A stretch of DNA of 64,000 bases from Okapia johnstoni (lineage: Eukaryota > Chordata > Mammalia > Artiodactyla > Giraffidae): contig CM044316.1 of assembly GCA_024291935.2 (NCBI GenBank), positions 73,238,501 through 73,302,500 of the forward strand. Reading direction: 5' to 3'. Shown here one piece after another: positions 45,201 through 57,145 of the stretch. The translations under genes and the position numbers were made by a program. How positions within the stretch are numbered: position 1 is the stretch's first letter; each line of letters opens with the position of its first letter. The notes under the pieces were generated by a model. It worked only from the letters and a program-made list of their open reading frames with translations, ran no database searches and was not told the DNA's origin.

Positions 45201-45775
45201 TAGGTGCTCATAAAGTCACTGGAAAACCTGACTGGGCTCTAGTGGGCTTCTTGTAATGGTCTACCTCAGTCTGCCATCAGAACACAATAAATCACTACCA
45301 TGACTCTGGTCCAGTTGGCAGGAAGCTCCTCGACATAAGGTCCTCAACATTGGTGAATTTATAGCCACTGAAACTTGTATTCTGACCCTTACTTCAGCCA
45401 CAAGTGCCTCTTGATACACAGAAAGCTGAAAAATGAACTCAGGAGTCTGCTACAGAAAAAAAACCAAAAACTGTTAATTTTCTATCAAGATTTTGCTTTG
45501 GGGTAGATGAGGGGCAGGCGGGGACAGTTAAATAAGTCAAGGTATCCTTTGCCTCCTTTTCACCCTCCAGATCTCAGTAGTTTTACAGAGGAGACAGATA
45601 CAGTTTTTAACTTTCCTGCTCCTGCAGTTGTAAAAAGTGATCCTAAAAAGAAAATGGACAAAAGATTAGCAGAAAAATCCACAGAATTCATACAAAAGCT
45701 TTGAGGTTATATATATATATACATATATATAAAACCACTCAAGGCTCCATCATACCCTATGTTTTTAATAAATTG
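45201..45775. other. Unassigned DNA
   Basis: No gene recognised. A TA/CATA microsatellite lies at 45708-45730. Confidence 0.5.
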
Positions 45776-45968
45776 CAATTGACTTTTGAACAACATGATT
45801 TTAAATTATGTGGGTCCATTTCATTGTGGATTTTTTTTTTCAACAGTAAATACTACACAATCTGCAGTTGGTTGAATTGGCAGATACAGACGAACTGCTT
45901 TTGGGGGTGGATTTTGACTCTGCAGAAGGTATATGCCCCTTCACTCCCTATTGTTCCAGGGCCAACTG
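45776..45968 (+). mobile_element. Short Tigger/pogo-type MITE
   Basis: The left end 'caattgacttttgaacaaca' and right end 'attgttccagggccaactg' are near-complementary inverted repeats. The interior 'tttttttttcaacagtaaat' fits the small Tigger-derived elements that begin CAGTTGACCCTTGAACAAC. TA follows the right end, but the left flank no longer reads TA. No coding capacity. Confidence 0.65.
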
Positions 45969-46024
45969 TACTTTCTAAGCCATGTGAATTAATAAATTTG
46001 CCAGTCAATGTGGCAGCATGAATA

Positions 46025-46300
46025 CAATATCTACTGTGTGAGGAGTATCAAATGAACTCAAAATGGGAAGATACTAAACAAAGGAAAGACTTGGTCCCTG
46101 TTCTTTCAGAGAGTATATGCTTGATGTGAAACAGAACTGATGTGTACCTATAGTTAATATGGGGTCAATTATGTTCGGAAGTTCTGAATGAATTCAGAGA
46201 GTCATCATGTGGGAAGAGAGTTTTGAAAGAAGAGATTTGCCCTAAGAAGAGTAGGAAATCCGTCTCTGGATGATGGAGGACAGCTTATCTGTAGGATGGA
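46025..46300 (-). mobile_element. Possible L2 3' fragment
   Basis: 'aagacttggtccctgttctt' with upstream 'tctactgtgtgaggagtatc' is compatible with a reversed L2 tail. The remainder is too diverged to place. Confidence 0.35.
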
Positions 46301-46774
46301 AGCGGAAGGGAATGTAGTCATACATGTTATTCTAGTTGGTCGGTACATGAGTCAGTATGGAGAAGTTATGGAAATGAAAGTGCTAAGGTTGACATAGTTG
46401 CTATGTAGCCAAGAAGAAATTGAGAAACTGATTTTTTCTTAGTAAAATTATTATGACCTGGTAAAATCATTGGAGTAAGCTCTGAGAAAGGAAGTTAGGA
46501 AACGGAACACTTGCAAAATTCATCTAAGGATGCTGAGATGGCATCCAAGGGGCAAAAGGCAAAAACTCTTACATCAACAGCTGATGAGAGTTGACTGAAA
46601 AGAGACCCTGCCTCATTTATACAAATAGCCCTTTTTCTTATTTTTTAGAGTAAAAATAATATATGGAGATTATTTTTAAGTGCAGAAAAGTATAAAATAA
46701 AAAGTATAAATCTCATACTTCATTCCACCACTGAATCTTCTATCTAAAGGTTTCTGCTATTAAGCCATTTCCTG
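46301..46774. other. Unassigned DNA
   Basis: No gene or repeat recognised. Confidence 0.5.
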
Positions 46775-46982
46775 TGTGTGTGTTAGCCACTCAGTCATCC
46801 AACTGTTTGCGACCCCACCTATTGGGGTCCTCCAGGCTCCTCTGTCTATGGGATTTTCCATACAAGAATGCTGGAGTGAGTCGCCATTCCCTTCTCCACA
46901 GGATCTTCCCAATCCAGGGATAGATCCCTGGGTCTCCCACATTGCACAAGCAGACTCTTTACTGTCTGAGCCACAAGGGAAG
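46775..46982 (-). mobile_element. Bov-tA SINE, near full length
   Basis: Reversed: TG run, 'gttagccactcagtcatcca', body 'ccatacaagaatgctggagt', head ending 'gagccacaagggaag'. Confidence 0.92.
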
Positions 46983-47221
46983 ACTGTCAACCATTTTCTA
47001 CTTATCCTTTTAGAAAGCATTTTTCTGACGTAAAGACCACATATTAATATACACAAATAGGATCATGGTATTACCCATTGCTATCTTTTAATACCAGCAT
47101 ATTTAGATCTAATCTATTTTTCGTATGACTCCAAAAGTATCTCATTTTACATAATTCTCATGATATATGTAATCAGTCTACTGCTGCAGAATATTTATGT
47201 TGGTTTTTTTCCTCCCCAGTT

Positions 47222-47625
47222 TTTACCTGTCTGTCCCATTTACCTCTCTGATCTCATCGGTTCTTCTCCCTCAGTCTCACTTTGCTCCTGCCACTCCAGC
47301 TTCCTTCATGTTCTTCGAACACATTAGTTACAGCCCTGCTTTTGCATAAGCATTCCTCAGCCTAAATGCTCTTCCTTTACATATCCACTTGCTTCCTCCT
47401 TCACACTGTAGCTCACATTTCAACTTCATCTTTGATGAATTATATAATTCCATCCCACTTCCAATCTACTTCCTTATTTAAATTTTTCTCCATATAACAT
47501 TTCACTGTTTATAATACCATATGCTAATTTACTTGTCTCTTTTTTCACTAAAATTTGTTTCATAAGCAGACTAATTTTTGTATATTATTTAATTGTTACT
47601 AATATCTTAAAGAGTTAAGAACTGC
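47222..47625 (+). mobile_element. L2 LINE 3' region
   Basis: 'gctcctgccactccagcttc', 'aatgctcttcctttacatat' and 'cacatttcaacttcatcttt' follow the L2 3' non-coding order. It is cut on the right by a BovB. Confidence 0.55.
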
Positions 47626-47638
47626 TAGACATATTATG

Positions 47639-47960
47639 CAAGGGGATCCAACCAGTGCATCCTAAAGGAAATCAGTCCTGGGTGTTCATTGGAAGGACTG
47701 ATATTGAAGCTGAAACTCCAATACTTCAGCCACCTAATGCGAAGAGCTGACTCACTTGAAAAGACCCTGATGCTGGGAAAGATTGAGGGCAGAAGGAAAG
47801 GGGGATGACAGAGGATGAGATGGTTGGAAGGCATCACCGACTCAATGGACATGGGTTTGGGTGAACTCCAAGAGTTGGTGATGGACAGGCAGGACCGACT
47901 CAAACTGGACTGTGCTGTGGTTTGGGTTGCAACTCCAACCCTAACACGACTGTACTGACT
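47639..47960 (+). mobile_element. BovB LINE 3' fragment with degenerate tail
   Basis: Begins 'gcaaggggatccaaccagtg' and follows BovB to 'gatggacaggcagg' (about 47893). The last 65 bases depart from the usual 'cctggcgtgctgcagttcat' and read as a scrambled version. In this copy the arginine codon after the HLM position is still CGA (47750-47752), unlike most others. Confidence 0.9.
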
Positions 47961-48403
47961 CTGATAATTATCCTTTAATACCACTTTAAGTAACACCTGG
48001 TCTAGTGAAAGAAAATCATTTGATTGCACAAAAATGTTCTAATTGTAAGTAAAATTATTATATATAATGGTCTGGATTCTCAGTACCTGAAATGGAAGGA
48101 GATAGTAATTCAAATGATGTGGATGATAACAGCTTTCAATAGGCACTATTGTTCCAGTAGTCAGTAAACAATTGTTTTGAGCATTATGACTGCTATAAAT
48201 TTATATTAGTTTCACTTCTTTTTTTTGAGTTGCAAAATATGCCACAAATTTCATCAGATATTTTGAAATGACATAGCAGCGTACATCAAGAAAATATCCA
48301 AATCTGTTGGCAATAAGTGCTGTTAGAGATTTTAGGTCCTTCTCCTTCATGGAAACATTTGTATTATTAACATAGAAAAACTTAAATTATATTCTTGGTA
48401 GCC

Positions 48404-48411
48404 TGGCATGT
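48404..48411. repeat. Left target-site duplication of BovB
   Basis: TGGCATGT, repeated at 49258-49265. Confidence 0.75.
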
Positions 48412-49257
48412 AAGAGCCTCTTGATGAGGATGAAAGAGGAGAGTGAAAAAGCTGGCTTGAAACTCAACACTCAAAAAACTGTGATTGTAGCATCCGATCC
48501 CATCACTTCATGGCAAATACAGGGGGAAAAGTAGAACAGTGACAGATTTTATTTTCTTGGGCTCCAAAATCACTGTAGACAGTGACTGCAGCCATGAAAT
48601 TAAAAGACGATTGCTCCTTGAAAGGAGATAAACCTAGTGTGTGTGAAAGTGTTGGTCGCAGAGTTGTGTCTGACTCTTTGCCACCCAGTGGAGTGTAGCC
48701 CACCAGGCTCCTCTGTCCATGGAATTCTCCACGCAAGAATACTGGTGTAGCCACTTCCTTCTCCAGGGGATCTAACATATAAAAAAGAAGAGAAAAAACT
48801 TTGCCGACAAAGATCCCTATAGTCAAGGCTATGGTTTTTCCAGTAGTCATATACTGATGTGAGAGTTGGACCATAAAGGCTGAGCACCAAAGAATTGGTG
48901 CTTTTGAACTAATGGGGTTGGAGAAGATGCTTGAGAGTCCCTTGGACAGCAAGGAGATCAATTCAGTCAATCCTAAAGGAAATTAGCCCTGAATATTCAT
49001 TGCAAGGACTGATGCTGAAGCTGAAACTCCAATACTTTGGTCACCCGATATGAAGAGCAGATTCATTGAAAGACCCCAATGCTGGGAAAGATTGAGGAGA
49101 AAGGAATGACAGAGGATGAGATGGTTGGATGGCATCATTGACACAACAGACATGAATTTGAGCAAACTCAGGAGATAGTGGAGGACAAAGGAGCCTGGCA
49201 TGCTGCAGTCCATGGGGTCCCAAAGAGTTATACACAACTTAGTGACGAACAGCAGCA
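48412..49257 (+). mobile_element. BovB LINE 3' fragment carrying a nested SINE
   Basis: Starts 'aagagcctcttgatgaggat' downstream of the YADD box and ends 'acttagtgacgaacagcagc'. A reversed Bov-tA splits it at about 48640-48768, and small deletions surround the insertion. TGA at 49051-49053 occupies the arginine position after the HLM-like block. The tail differs from the 'cgactgaactgaa' type seen in most other copies, which suggests a different or older subfamily. Confidence 0.92.
48640..48768 (-). mobile_element. Bov-tA SINE nested in BovB
   Basis: 'ggtcgcagagttgtgtctga' tail, 'tgtagcccaccaggctcctc' body, ending 'ctccaggggatct'. The tRNA-like head is missing. BovB sequence resumes at 'aacatataaaaaagaag'. 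Confidence 0.9.
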
Positions 49258-49265
49258 TGGCATGT

Positions 49266-49849
49266 TCTGTTAAGCCACAGCAAATATTTGTTACTAAGGT
49301 TAACAGTAACTAAGTATTTGTTAATAGGTTAACAGTATTCACCTTTTTATTCTTCAATTTGCTATTAATCTCAAGTACATTTTGGAGAACAAACATATAA
49401 ACAATTTGAAAAAAAAAAAGTATTTGGATGAGTTAGATCTGTCTACCTTACAGGCCCAGGTATGGAAAGCTTATTTCATGGCATTAACTAGAATTGTGAA
49501 ATACAAATAGGAACATAATATAATTGTGGAGATGAAGTGATCCCTGAAGAATTGCCTCCTGTAGCATGATATTTACCATCCATGATCAAGATGTAAAGAA
49601 ATTGTAATGTGTTGTGATACTGTTCCTTATTACCATGACTAGGTCATACCAAAATGGCATAAGACTAGGAAAGTAGCTAGATATTCACCAGAGCAATTCA
49701 TATTCAATCTCTAAGAGATCCAGTTGACTTCTGTGAGTTAGTTAATAATTTATTCCTAGCATGTTTGATTTATAAATAAAACAGCTCTTTTAAAGGTATT
49801 AATTGCAAATATGTGAATTGTCTTTTTAATTAGGAAAATAATGAGCTTG
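49266..49849. other. Unassigned AT-rich DNA
   Basis: No gene or repeat recognised. Confidence 0.5.
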
Positions 49850-49976
49850 GGTGTGTGCTTAGTTGTCCAGTCATGTCTGACTCTTGTGACACCATGGACT
49901 GTAGCCCTCCAGCCTCCTCTGTCCATGGGATTTTCCCAGCAAGAATACCGGAGTGGGTTACCATTTCCTCCTCCTA
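49850..49976 (-). mobile_element. Bov-tA SINE, body and tail
   Basis: 'tgtgcttagttgtccagtca' tail, 'cccagcaagaataccggagt' body, ending 'catttcctcctcc'. Head missing. Confidence 0.9.
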
Positions 49977-50112
49977 CTGGTAAACTATTTCTTATTATAT
50001 GTTCTGTGCTTTTACACTTAACAGTTATTTAATTATTTATAAACTTTTTGGCTGAATAATTTTTTCCTTATTTGATGTCAGCTTAATTTTTGAGTATTGT
50101 TAGATGTTGAGT

Positions 50113-50326
50113 GGGCTTCCTAAGTGGCACTAGTTTTAAAGAGTTCGCCTGCCATGCTGGAGACCCAAGAAATTTGGGTTTGACCCCTGGGTCAGGAAGA
50201 TCCTCTGGAGAAGGAAATGGCAACTCACTCCAGTATTCTTGCCTGGAAAATCCCATGGACAGAGGAGCCTGGCAGGCTACAGTCCACCAGGATCACAAAG
50301 AGTTGGACACAACTGCGCATCTAAGC
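50113..50326 (+). mobile_element. Bov-tA SINE, near full length
   Basis: 'gggcttcctaagtggcacta' head, 'aatttgggtttgacccctgg' B-box area, 'gagttggacacaactgcgca' tail. Confidence 0.92.
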
Positions 50327-50524
50327 AGAGGCATTTAATGAAATGTTATGCTATGTTATGAAACACTCAGCTATTCAGTGTACCTGACACTAATAGAACT
50401 ATTAGCCTGTTAAGGCCTCTAGTCAGTTTTTCTCAATACTGAATTCTACTAAATGCCATAAACTCACAGTTTTGCATGGTTTTATATACAGATAAAGCCT
50501 CAGTGAAATTACGTATGTGTTTGT

Positions 50525-51330
50525 TTCTTCAACAGTTATATAGCCTTTACTTTGTACCAGCTGATATATTTAATACTAAGGACTGAAGGTATCAACATGA
50601 ATAAGATACCGCTCCCTTACTGAGGGTAATAGGCTGGGTAATTGCCCCTTAGGATGTTCATATCCTAACTCTTGGAACATGTGAATGTTACCATATACAG
50701 CATGGCATAGCATGTGTAGATGTGATCAAGTTAAGGATCTTGGGATTGTTTTACAATTTTCTTAGAATATTGAGGTGGACCCAAATGCAATTACATGTAT
50801 TCTTTTAAGATAGAGGTCCAGGATGATTTGACATAGAAAAAAGAGAACGCAGTGTGACAATGGAGGCAGAGACTGGGGCTATGTGACTCCAAGCAAGGGA
50901 ATACTGCATCCCTAGAAACTAAAAGAAGCAAGGAACAGATTCTTTCCCAGTGTATATGGAGGGAGCCCAGCCTTGCTGACCTCTTAATTTTGGCCCAGTG
51001 ATGCTAATTTTGGACTTCTGGACTCCAGAACTGTGAAAGAATAAATATGTGTGGTTTTTAATTACCAAGTTTGTGCTAATTTGTTGCAGCAGTCACCGGA
51101 AATGAATATACTGAGATACTCAACATTTAGTAAAACAGACAAACACAACTAATAATCATTGTGAAGTGAGAGCTCTCTGGGAGTTATGTGGGAAAGGAAG
51201 TGGGAGACAGGCGTGGAGCACTAAATCTAGCAGATCAAATTCTATAAAGCTACTTAGAAGATCCGAGCTGAGGCTGGAAGAGTTTTCCAAGCAAGGAAGG
51301 GAGTGCAAAAATGTCGAAACAAAAAAAAGT
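50525..51330 (-). mobile_element. L2 LINE 3' region, interrupted by MLT1
   Basis: The left part (50525-50625) is the reversed L2 tail ('tgtaccagctgatatattta'). The right part (51119-51330) continues with 'agagttttccaagcaaggaa' and 'ggagtgcaaa', matching the next reversed L2 block. The MLT1 LTR lies between them, so it is the younger element. Confidence 0.5.
50626..51118 (+). mobile_element. MLT1-type solo LTR
   Basis: 'aataggctgggtaattgccc', 'gtgatcaagttaaggatctt', 'tcttaattttggcccagtga', 'gactccagaactgtgaaaga' and 'aataaatatgtgtggttttt' follow the MLT1 order. No internal retroviral region is attached. Confidence 0.75.
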
Positions 51331-52187
51331 GCAGTAAGTTTTATAATACAGAACTATATTTTAAAATGCATATTTTATTTCGGGAAATACTAAGCCCTAA
51401 GATAATTTTCATTGATTTTTAATATTTTAACTAGTCATCATATTTATCAAAGAAGAGTATAAGGCTATATGAAGCATTCTTAGAAAGAGTAATATCATAT
51501 ATACTACAAATAAAGGAATAATCCAGTGTTACAAAAGTAAAGAACAATGATTATTTCCTGTCATTGCTATGTTTTAGAGTGGTTATTACATAGAAATTTT
51601 GATTAAAATCATCTCAACAGTGTCGTAGTTTCATCAATTGCAGGAAGAGAGATCATTTATTCTAGTTACACAAATAGTCACCAGCTACTCAAATCATAGT
51701 AAAAATAAGACAATGATTTTAATAAAATATTTCTCTTGTATTCTTTCATTTTATTTGGATTAGTAAGAATTTTGCTTGGAAATTTGCAACCAAGTAAAAA
51801 GTAGAGACAGGTCGTTTCTTTGTATTCTTTTGTCAAAAATTAAACAATAGAAGTAGTGAGGATGACTAAAACACCTGATACTGTGCTAGGGACTCTTAGA
51901 AATTTTGCAAACTGGATAGAATCTAGATGAATTTTGAAATCTATTTTCAAAGCTGAATTAAGTATTAGAGAGAATGGTAACAAAGAGAAGTTATACATCA
52001 AGTGCATATTTTCTACAACATGCATTAGGTATCAGTGGTTTGACTGTGAGAAAAAGTGAAAGATAAATAAATTATTATAATACAAAGGATAATTAGATTA
52101 TCCAGGGATGACAAGAAAAGTGAAAGTAGAAAGGCAGCTATTGATTTTAGTTCTTTTCCCAGAGCCAAGAAACTGCATTAGCTATCA
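51331..52187. other. Unassigned AT-rich DNA
   Basis: No gene or repeat recognised. Confidence 0.5.
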
Positions 52188-52420
52188 CTGCTGCTGCTGC
52201 TGCTAAGTCGCTTCAGTCATATCCGACTCTGTGCGAACCCATAGACGGCAGCCCACCAGGCCCCTCTGTCTCTGAGATTCTCCAGGCAAGAATACTGGAG
52301 TGCGTTGCCATTTCCTTCTCCAATGCACACATGCATTCTAAGTCGCTTCAGTCGTGTCCAACTCTGTGCAACCATATGGACAGCAGCCCTCCAGGCTCCT
52401 CTGTCCACAGGATTCTCCAC
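52188..52420 (-). mobile_element. Bov-A2 SINE dimer
   Basis: Two BovB-derived monomers in tandem, both reversed: 52188-52322 beginning with (CTG)n and 'ctaagtcgcttcagtc', and 52328-52420 beginning 'gcattctaagtcgcttcagt'. There is no tRNA-like head between them, which distinguishes Bov-A2 from Bov-tA. Confidence 0.9.
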
Positions 52421-54239
52421 TAGATACTAAGATAATAGTATAATGGTATGATAACCTACAGAAACAATACATATGCTCATATTAAATTTGTTTTAAATAT
52501 TTTGCAATATTTACTTCTCATCTTACTGCAAAACTAAAGATTTCTATGATTATCCAAAAAATATACTTATCCCTTAGTTTTGTTGTGCGATACCCAAGTG
52601 TTTCATATATATTCGTAGTATCATCTGTTTACAGAGATATATACCTTTCCATTAAATTTCAAGGATTTTTTCATAAGTTGTGTCCATCAGCTACTCTGTT
52701 AAAAAATATAGTCATATGCTGTCTCTCTCTGATTTCTATCTACATCTGCCTAAGTCTTAAAGCCACTCATTCCAAAATTATTTGGTCTGCTAGTCTCTAG
52801 ACAATGAATTATTTCAGCTTTTCACCATTTGACAATAATAGGGAAACTAGACTGAGATGAGCCAGTATACCAATATGAATTTTACAAAAGTTGCAATTAT
52901 TCTCGGATACTGTGTAATTTATTTAGAACAGTTAACAGGTCTTATCCTTGCCCCAACCTAACAGATATAAAAGAGAACCAGTAAAATGCTTGCATTAATA
53001 CTTTTTTTTTTAAGCACACACAGTAGGGTTGGCTTTTGCTATCTCTACAGCTTTTTTGTGCAACTGGAAAAGGAAAATACAGTTTTTATTATTCTAAGAA
53101 GAATACAGTATGCTCTAGTAATTGGTCATAAGTCTATATAAGGTTAGGACCTGTTTGACAGTAGATGGTCACCTTAGATAGGTAAAGATTTTGATTGACT
53201 CAAGGTAATATACCTATTGGTCACCATTTAAATTTAAAAACAAACTCACTTTGTAAAACAGGCTGAAAATTATCTGAAAATAGAATTTTGGGGAGCTCAC
53301 AAGATTGACTTGGGTCCTGCGTAAACAGCTACAGTGAGAGCTCTTCCCACTTTTTGCTCCTTTCACAGATAAAATGAGGAGCCTTCAAGTGATTTTTTAT
53401 GAAATTGCTTCCTAGAACAATGTGGAACAGAATAGTCTTTCTTGGCATGTAGATTTTGCCTATTCTACTCCCTACTATGATCTAATTCCAAAGTCAATAT
53501 TCCATTTTTGCAATGAGGCTGGAAATGTTTCTGCCTCATAATCAAAGCTATCACATAGTTCAGCTTATTGTACTTTTAGAAACTGTGACTTTACTTGCTT
53601 GCAGCCAGATTCACTTATTACTAGTAGGTAGTTTTCCTCCAGATTTCATTTTATTTATTCATGACACAACCTGTCTCTAATTTTTTAAGTATAATTAAAA
53701 TAAATTAAGTAATCCTTCTAACCAGGCTCCACTTTAATAATATTTTTATGGGAAAATCCACTTTGAATCTATGTTTTCTACTAATATCATGTTTTCTGCT
53801 CTTCCATTTTAAACTACAATATGGTTTATTTCCTGAAGTTTTGCTTTGACAAGTATAATTTTGTCATTGCATAACATGGGTTTTTAGTACTTACTGTACA
53901 TTTTGTTTGGTCTTATAGCAAGTAATTCTTGCCAGAAAGCATTTCATAATATATTTCGTAAAGTGTGGAAAGAAATAGAAAATCTTAAGAAGCGTATTAA
54001 ACGTCCCTTGACAGGTTGAAACTAACAAGCCCTTTCCTTAATTGCTTTCCTCCATTTCCTGAGGATTGGAAAGAACATTTATCCCTGTTCCATGGATATA
54101 TAGTTCACAATTAACAATACACTATATTTTTTAATCAGTAGATTTTTAAAATAATAACAGCTCTGTATGTTAATCAGAAATGAAACGCTCATCATGAATA
54201 TAGCTTGAAAATGCTCTTTTAGAGGAAAAATTGCTACCT
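52421..54239. other. Unassigned AT-rich DNA, about 1.8 kb
   Basis: No gene or interspersed repeat recognised. Confidence 0.45.
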
Positions 54240-54640
54240 GTTTTTCATTTGTTTTGCTTATTGAGGTAAAATTAGCATAACGTAAAATTCATAATTCTTA
54301 GTTGTATAATGCTATGAATTTTGACAAACATACAATCAACCTCGGAAATATTTCCATCAGCCCGAAAAGTTTTTTCACGCCTGTTTGTAGTCAATACTAT
54401 CTTCCCACACCCAGCCCTGGAAACACTAATTCCCAGTAGTTTTGCTTTTTCTGGAATGCCATATAAAATCATGTATGTAGCTGTTTTTGAGTCTGTCTTC
54501 TTTCGGGTAGCAATAATGCCCTTGAGATCTTCCCTGTGGCTCTGTGTCAGTATTTCATTGCTTCTAATGAATAGTACTCTGTGTGTGGGTTTTTGTGTTT
54601 ACTCACTTTAAAAATTCTCCCACTATTAGTTATTATTATT
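54240..54640 (-). mobile_element. L1M fragment
   Basis: 'cttattgaggtaaaattagc', 'aataatgcccttgagatctt' and 'tattgcttctaatgaatag' (here 'cattgc') keep the order of an old L1 3' region in reverse. Open frames on both strands here are incidental. Confidence 0.5.
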
Positions 54641-54644
54641 ATAA

Positions 54645-55140
54645 ATATTTGGCTATTATTTTAAAGTACTTATTATGTGCTAGGTACTATTGCAAACTTT
54701 TGACATTATTTTAATTGATTTAATGCTGCAAATTATAAGAGTGTTTTTTTTAACAATTGAGTCAGACTGTAGGTTTGAATCCTATCTCTTCCACTTACTG
54801 GTTTTATGGCCTTGGACAAATTACCTAACACTCTTTAATTTTACATAGCTATGCAAAGGAAATGATAATAATACCATTTCAAAGGGCTATTGTAAAGTTT
54901 AAATGAATTAATACCTGTAAGTACTTATAAGTGTGTATGGCTCTTAGTGTTCAGCAAATATCAGTTATATTTTATTATGTACTTTTGAACAGTCATATAA
55001 AGTAGGAGTTAGTATCCCCAATTTGAAGAGAGATTCAGAAAAGTTCAGACTTCCTCAGAATCACATGATAATGAAGGTGACAGATCCAGGGTTTTAATCC
55101 AGCTTTATCTGACTCTAAACTAGGTGCCTCTTCCATGGCA
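54645..55140 (-). mobile_element. MIR SINE split by another MIR
   Basis: The left half, 'cttattatgtgctaggtact' to 'gctgcaaattataagag', and the right half (54970-55140), 'agttagtatccccaatttga' to 'gtgcctcttcc', together form one reversed MIR. Confidence 0.5.
54756..54968 (+). mobile_element. MIR SINE inserted into MIR
   Basis: 'gtttgaatcctatctcttcc', 'ttatggccttggacaaatta' and 'ttaaatgaattaatacctgt' are MIR in forward order, sitting between the two halves of a reversed MIR. Confidence 0.65.
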
Positions 55141-55749
55141 AGACATTACTTATTTTTAAATTAAAACCACTGAATCTTTCTCTGACACTATGGCAAAGTA
55201 GACATTCTGAGAGACCCTTCCACTAAAATGTAAAATGCATGAATAACAAATACACATATTTTTTCTAGTGCTCACAAAAAATGAGATTCAAGTTGTAAGA
55301 ATCTTCAAGACTGAAACAACAAGCTGAAACCAAAACAGGTACCTTGCTATGAACAGTAAGCAAACTGAAAAATAGGGCTGCCCTGAGATAAAAGTGCTGG
55401 TTGAATACAGCCACTGAAAGACTACACTAGGCCCTGAGCACCCTGGGATAGTGCCCTCTGCCCTCAGTAGAAATAAACACAAATCCTCTCTGGAGGAAAG
55501 TCCTCAGCTTTTTCAAGGAATAAATCATTTTAATATTATCAAGCTTTTCTGGCAAAGTAAATAGGAGAATGCTCCCAACTCATTCTGTAAAGCTAACATA
55601 ACCTCAGTTACCAAAAAAAAAAAAACAGTAACAGCTTGACAAAGAAAATTACAGACCAAGCTGATTCCTGAACATAGGTGGAAAAGAAAAATCCTGAATA
55701 GTATCAGAAAACTAAATCTAACCATGCATAATTTAAGCATGCAAAATGT
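55141..55749. other. Unassigned A-rich DNA
   Basis: No gene recognised. An A-rich run lies at 55613-55625. It may belong to the L1 that follows, but I cannot place it. Confidence 0.4.
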
Positions 55750-57145
55750 ATGATAAAAATGTTGGTTTTATTTCAGGAAGGAATAATCAGAATATACCAT
55801 ATTAACAGATAAAAAGAGAAAAAATACATGATCAACTCAACTGGAGCATAGAAATTTAATGAAACTCACTGCTCAAACTGCATTTCCTTGAAAATAAGGA
55901 TTTATAGGAATTTCCTTATGTACATAACAAAACCTCATGAGAAATAGAAGCGTTTTTTTTTTCCAGGTTAATCTTCCTATGATCACTACTTCAATTCAAT
56001 ATTGTATTATTTGAAAATAACAAACTAGGTACAAAGATGAAATATTTGCAACCTATATAATTGAAATAAAATTTGTATTCTCTTACTAAATCAATAAAGT
56101 AAAAGGCAGACAGCAATGGAAAAATGGGCCAAAGACGTAAGCACACATTTCAGAGAAGACAAATAACTTTCAAACGTGAAAAGATGGTCACCCTCATTAT
56201 TTCTTCATAAAACGCATTAATGACAAAGACGGAACAAGAAACTTTATAGTGAGAAGCATGGCAGACACCAACTTGTGATCAAAGTGAACAGCATCAGTGA
56301 TGGTACAAATTAGAATCATATACCACATGAGCAGTTGCAATAAAAAGAGCACAGCAGCACTTCTGCCATTGTCCTGCCAACAGTCCGTAACTTTAATCAA
56401 ACCATGAGAAAAAGTCATTCTACAGTATAACTGGCCCTTAATTGTCAAAAGTACCTCAAGAAATGACTGAGGAAGTAAGAAAGGATACTAAAGAGATGTG
56501 ACTACTGTGTGAAGTAATGTGTGATTTTAAACTGAACCCTTTTGTTAGGATCTTTTGGGGACTATTGGAACCTGAATGGAGGCTGAGGATTAGATGGCAG
56601 TAATATGTCAGTGTTAATTTTCTGATTTTGATGGTGTATTGTGATTAAGTAGGAGGATGTTTATAAGGACATTTGTGCTCATCAAAGACTCACTAAAGTA
56701 GTGAGATAGCAGGGACATCACATTGGCAATTTATTTTCAAATGATACTGTTCCTTTTTCTTTCAACCTAAAAAGTAAAATTCTTTTAATATATCTCTCTG
56801 TAGAGATAAATTTAACATCATTTTAGCAGAAATTTAAAGTTCTGATGGTATCAAGTTTTGAAGAGGAGTTGATTTTTTTTTTGGCCATGCCTTGTGCCTT
56901 GCAGGATCTTAGTTCCTCAACCAAGGATTGAACCCAGGTCCTAGCAGTAAAAGTGCCAAATCTTAACCTCTGGACTGCCATGGAATTCCCTGATCAACAG
57001 GAACTTTTAAACACTGCTAATGGAAATGAAAATTAGGCCAAACAATTTGAAAAACAGTCTGTATTGTTCTGTAAAAAGGTTAAAGCATTCACATACAGCA
57101 TGACCCAGGAATTTAGATCCTAGGCATATTACCTATGAGAAATTC
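55750..57145 (+). mobile_element. L1 LINE ORF2 3' remnant, discontinuous
   Basis: In L1 order: 'gaatataccatattaacaga' near 55790, 'aaaaatgggccaaagacgta' near 56118, and 'gcatgacccaggaatttaga' near 57098 beside 'acactgctaatggaaatgaa' near 57011. The middle (56420-56870) is not recognisable. A CHR-2 SINE (56871-56995) and a BovB (from 57146) interrupt it. Confidence 0.5.
56871..56995 (-). mobile_element. CHR-2-type SINE (tRNA-Glu derived)
   Basis: A poly(T) start, 'ggccatgccttgtgccttgc', 'aggatcttagttcctcaacc', 'aaggattgaacccaggtcct', then 'ctggactgccatggaattcc': the reversed cetartiodactyl SINE shared with whales, hippos and ruminants. Confidence 0.85.

Noticed and set aside
44686..51118. The two MLT1 LTRs (44686-45193 and 50626-51118) as the two ends of one provirus
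   Set aside because: They are same-strand but about 5.4 kb apart with no gag, pol or env between them. The left one has its own candidate duplication and the right one sits inside an L2, so they are independent solo LTRs.
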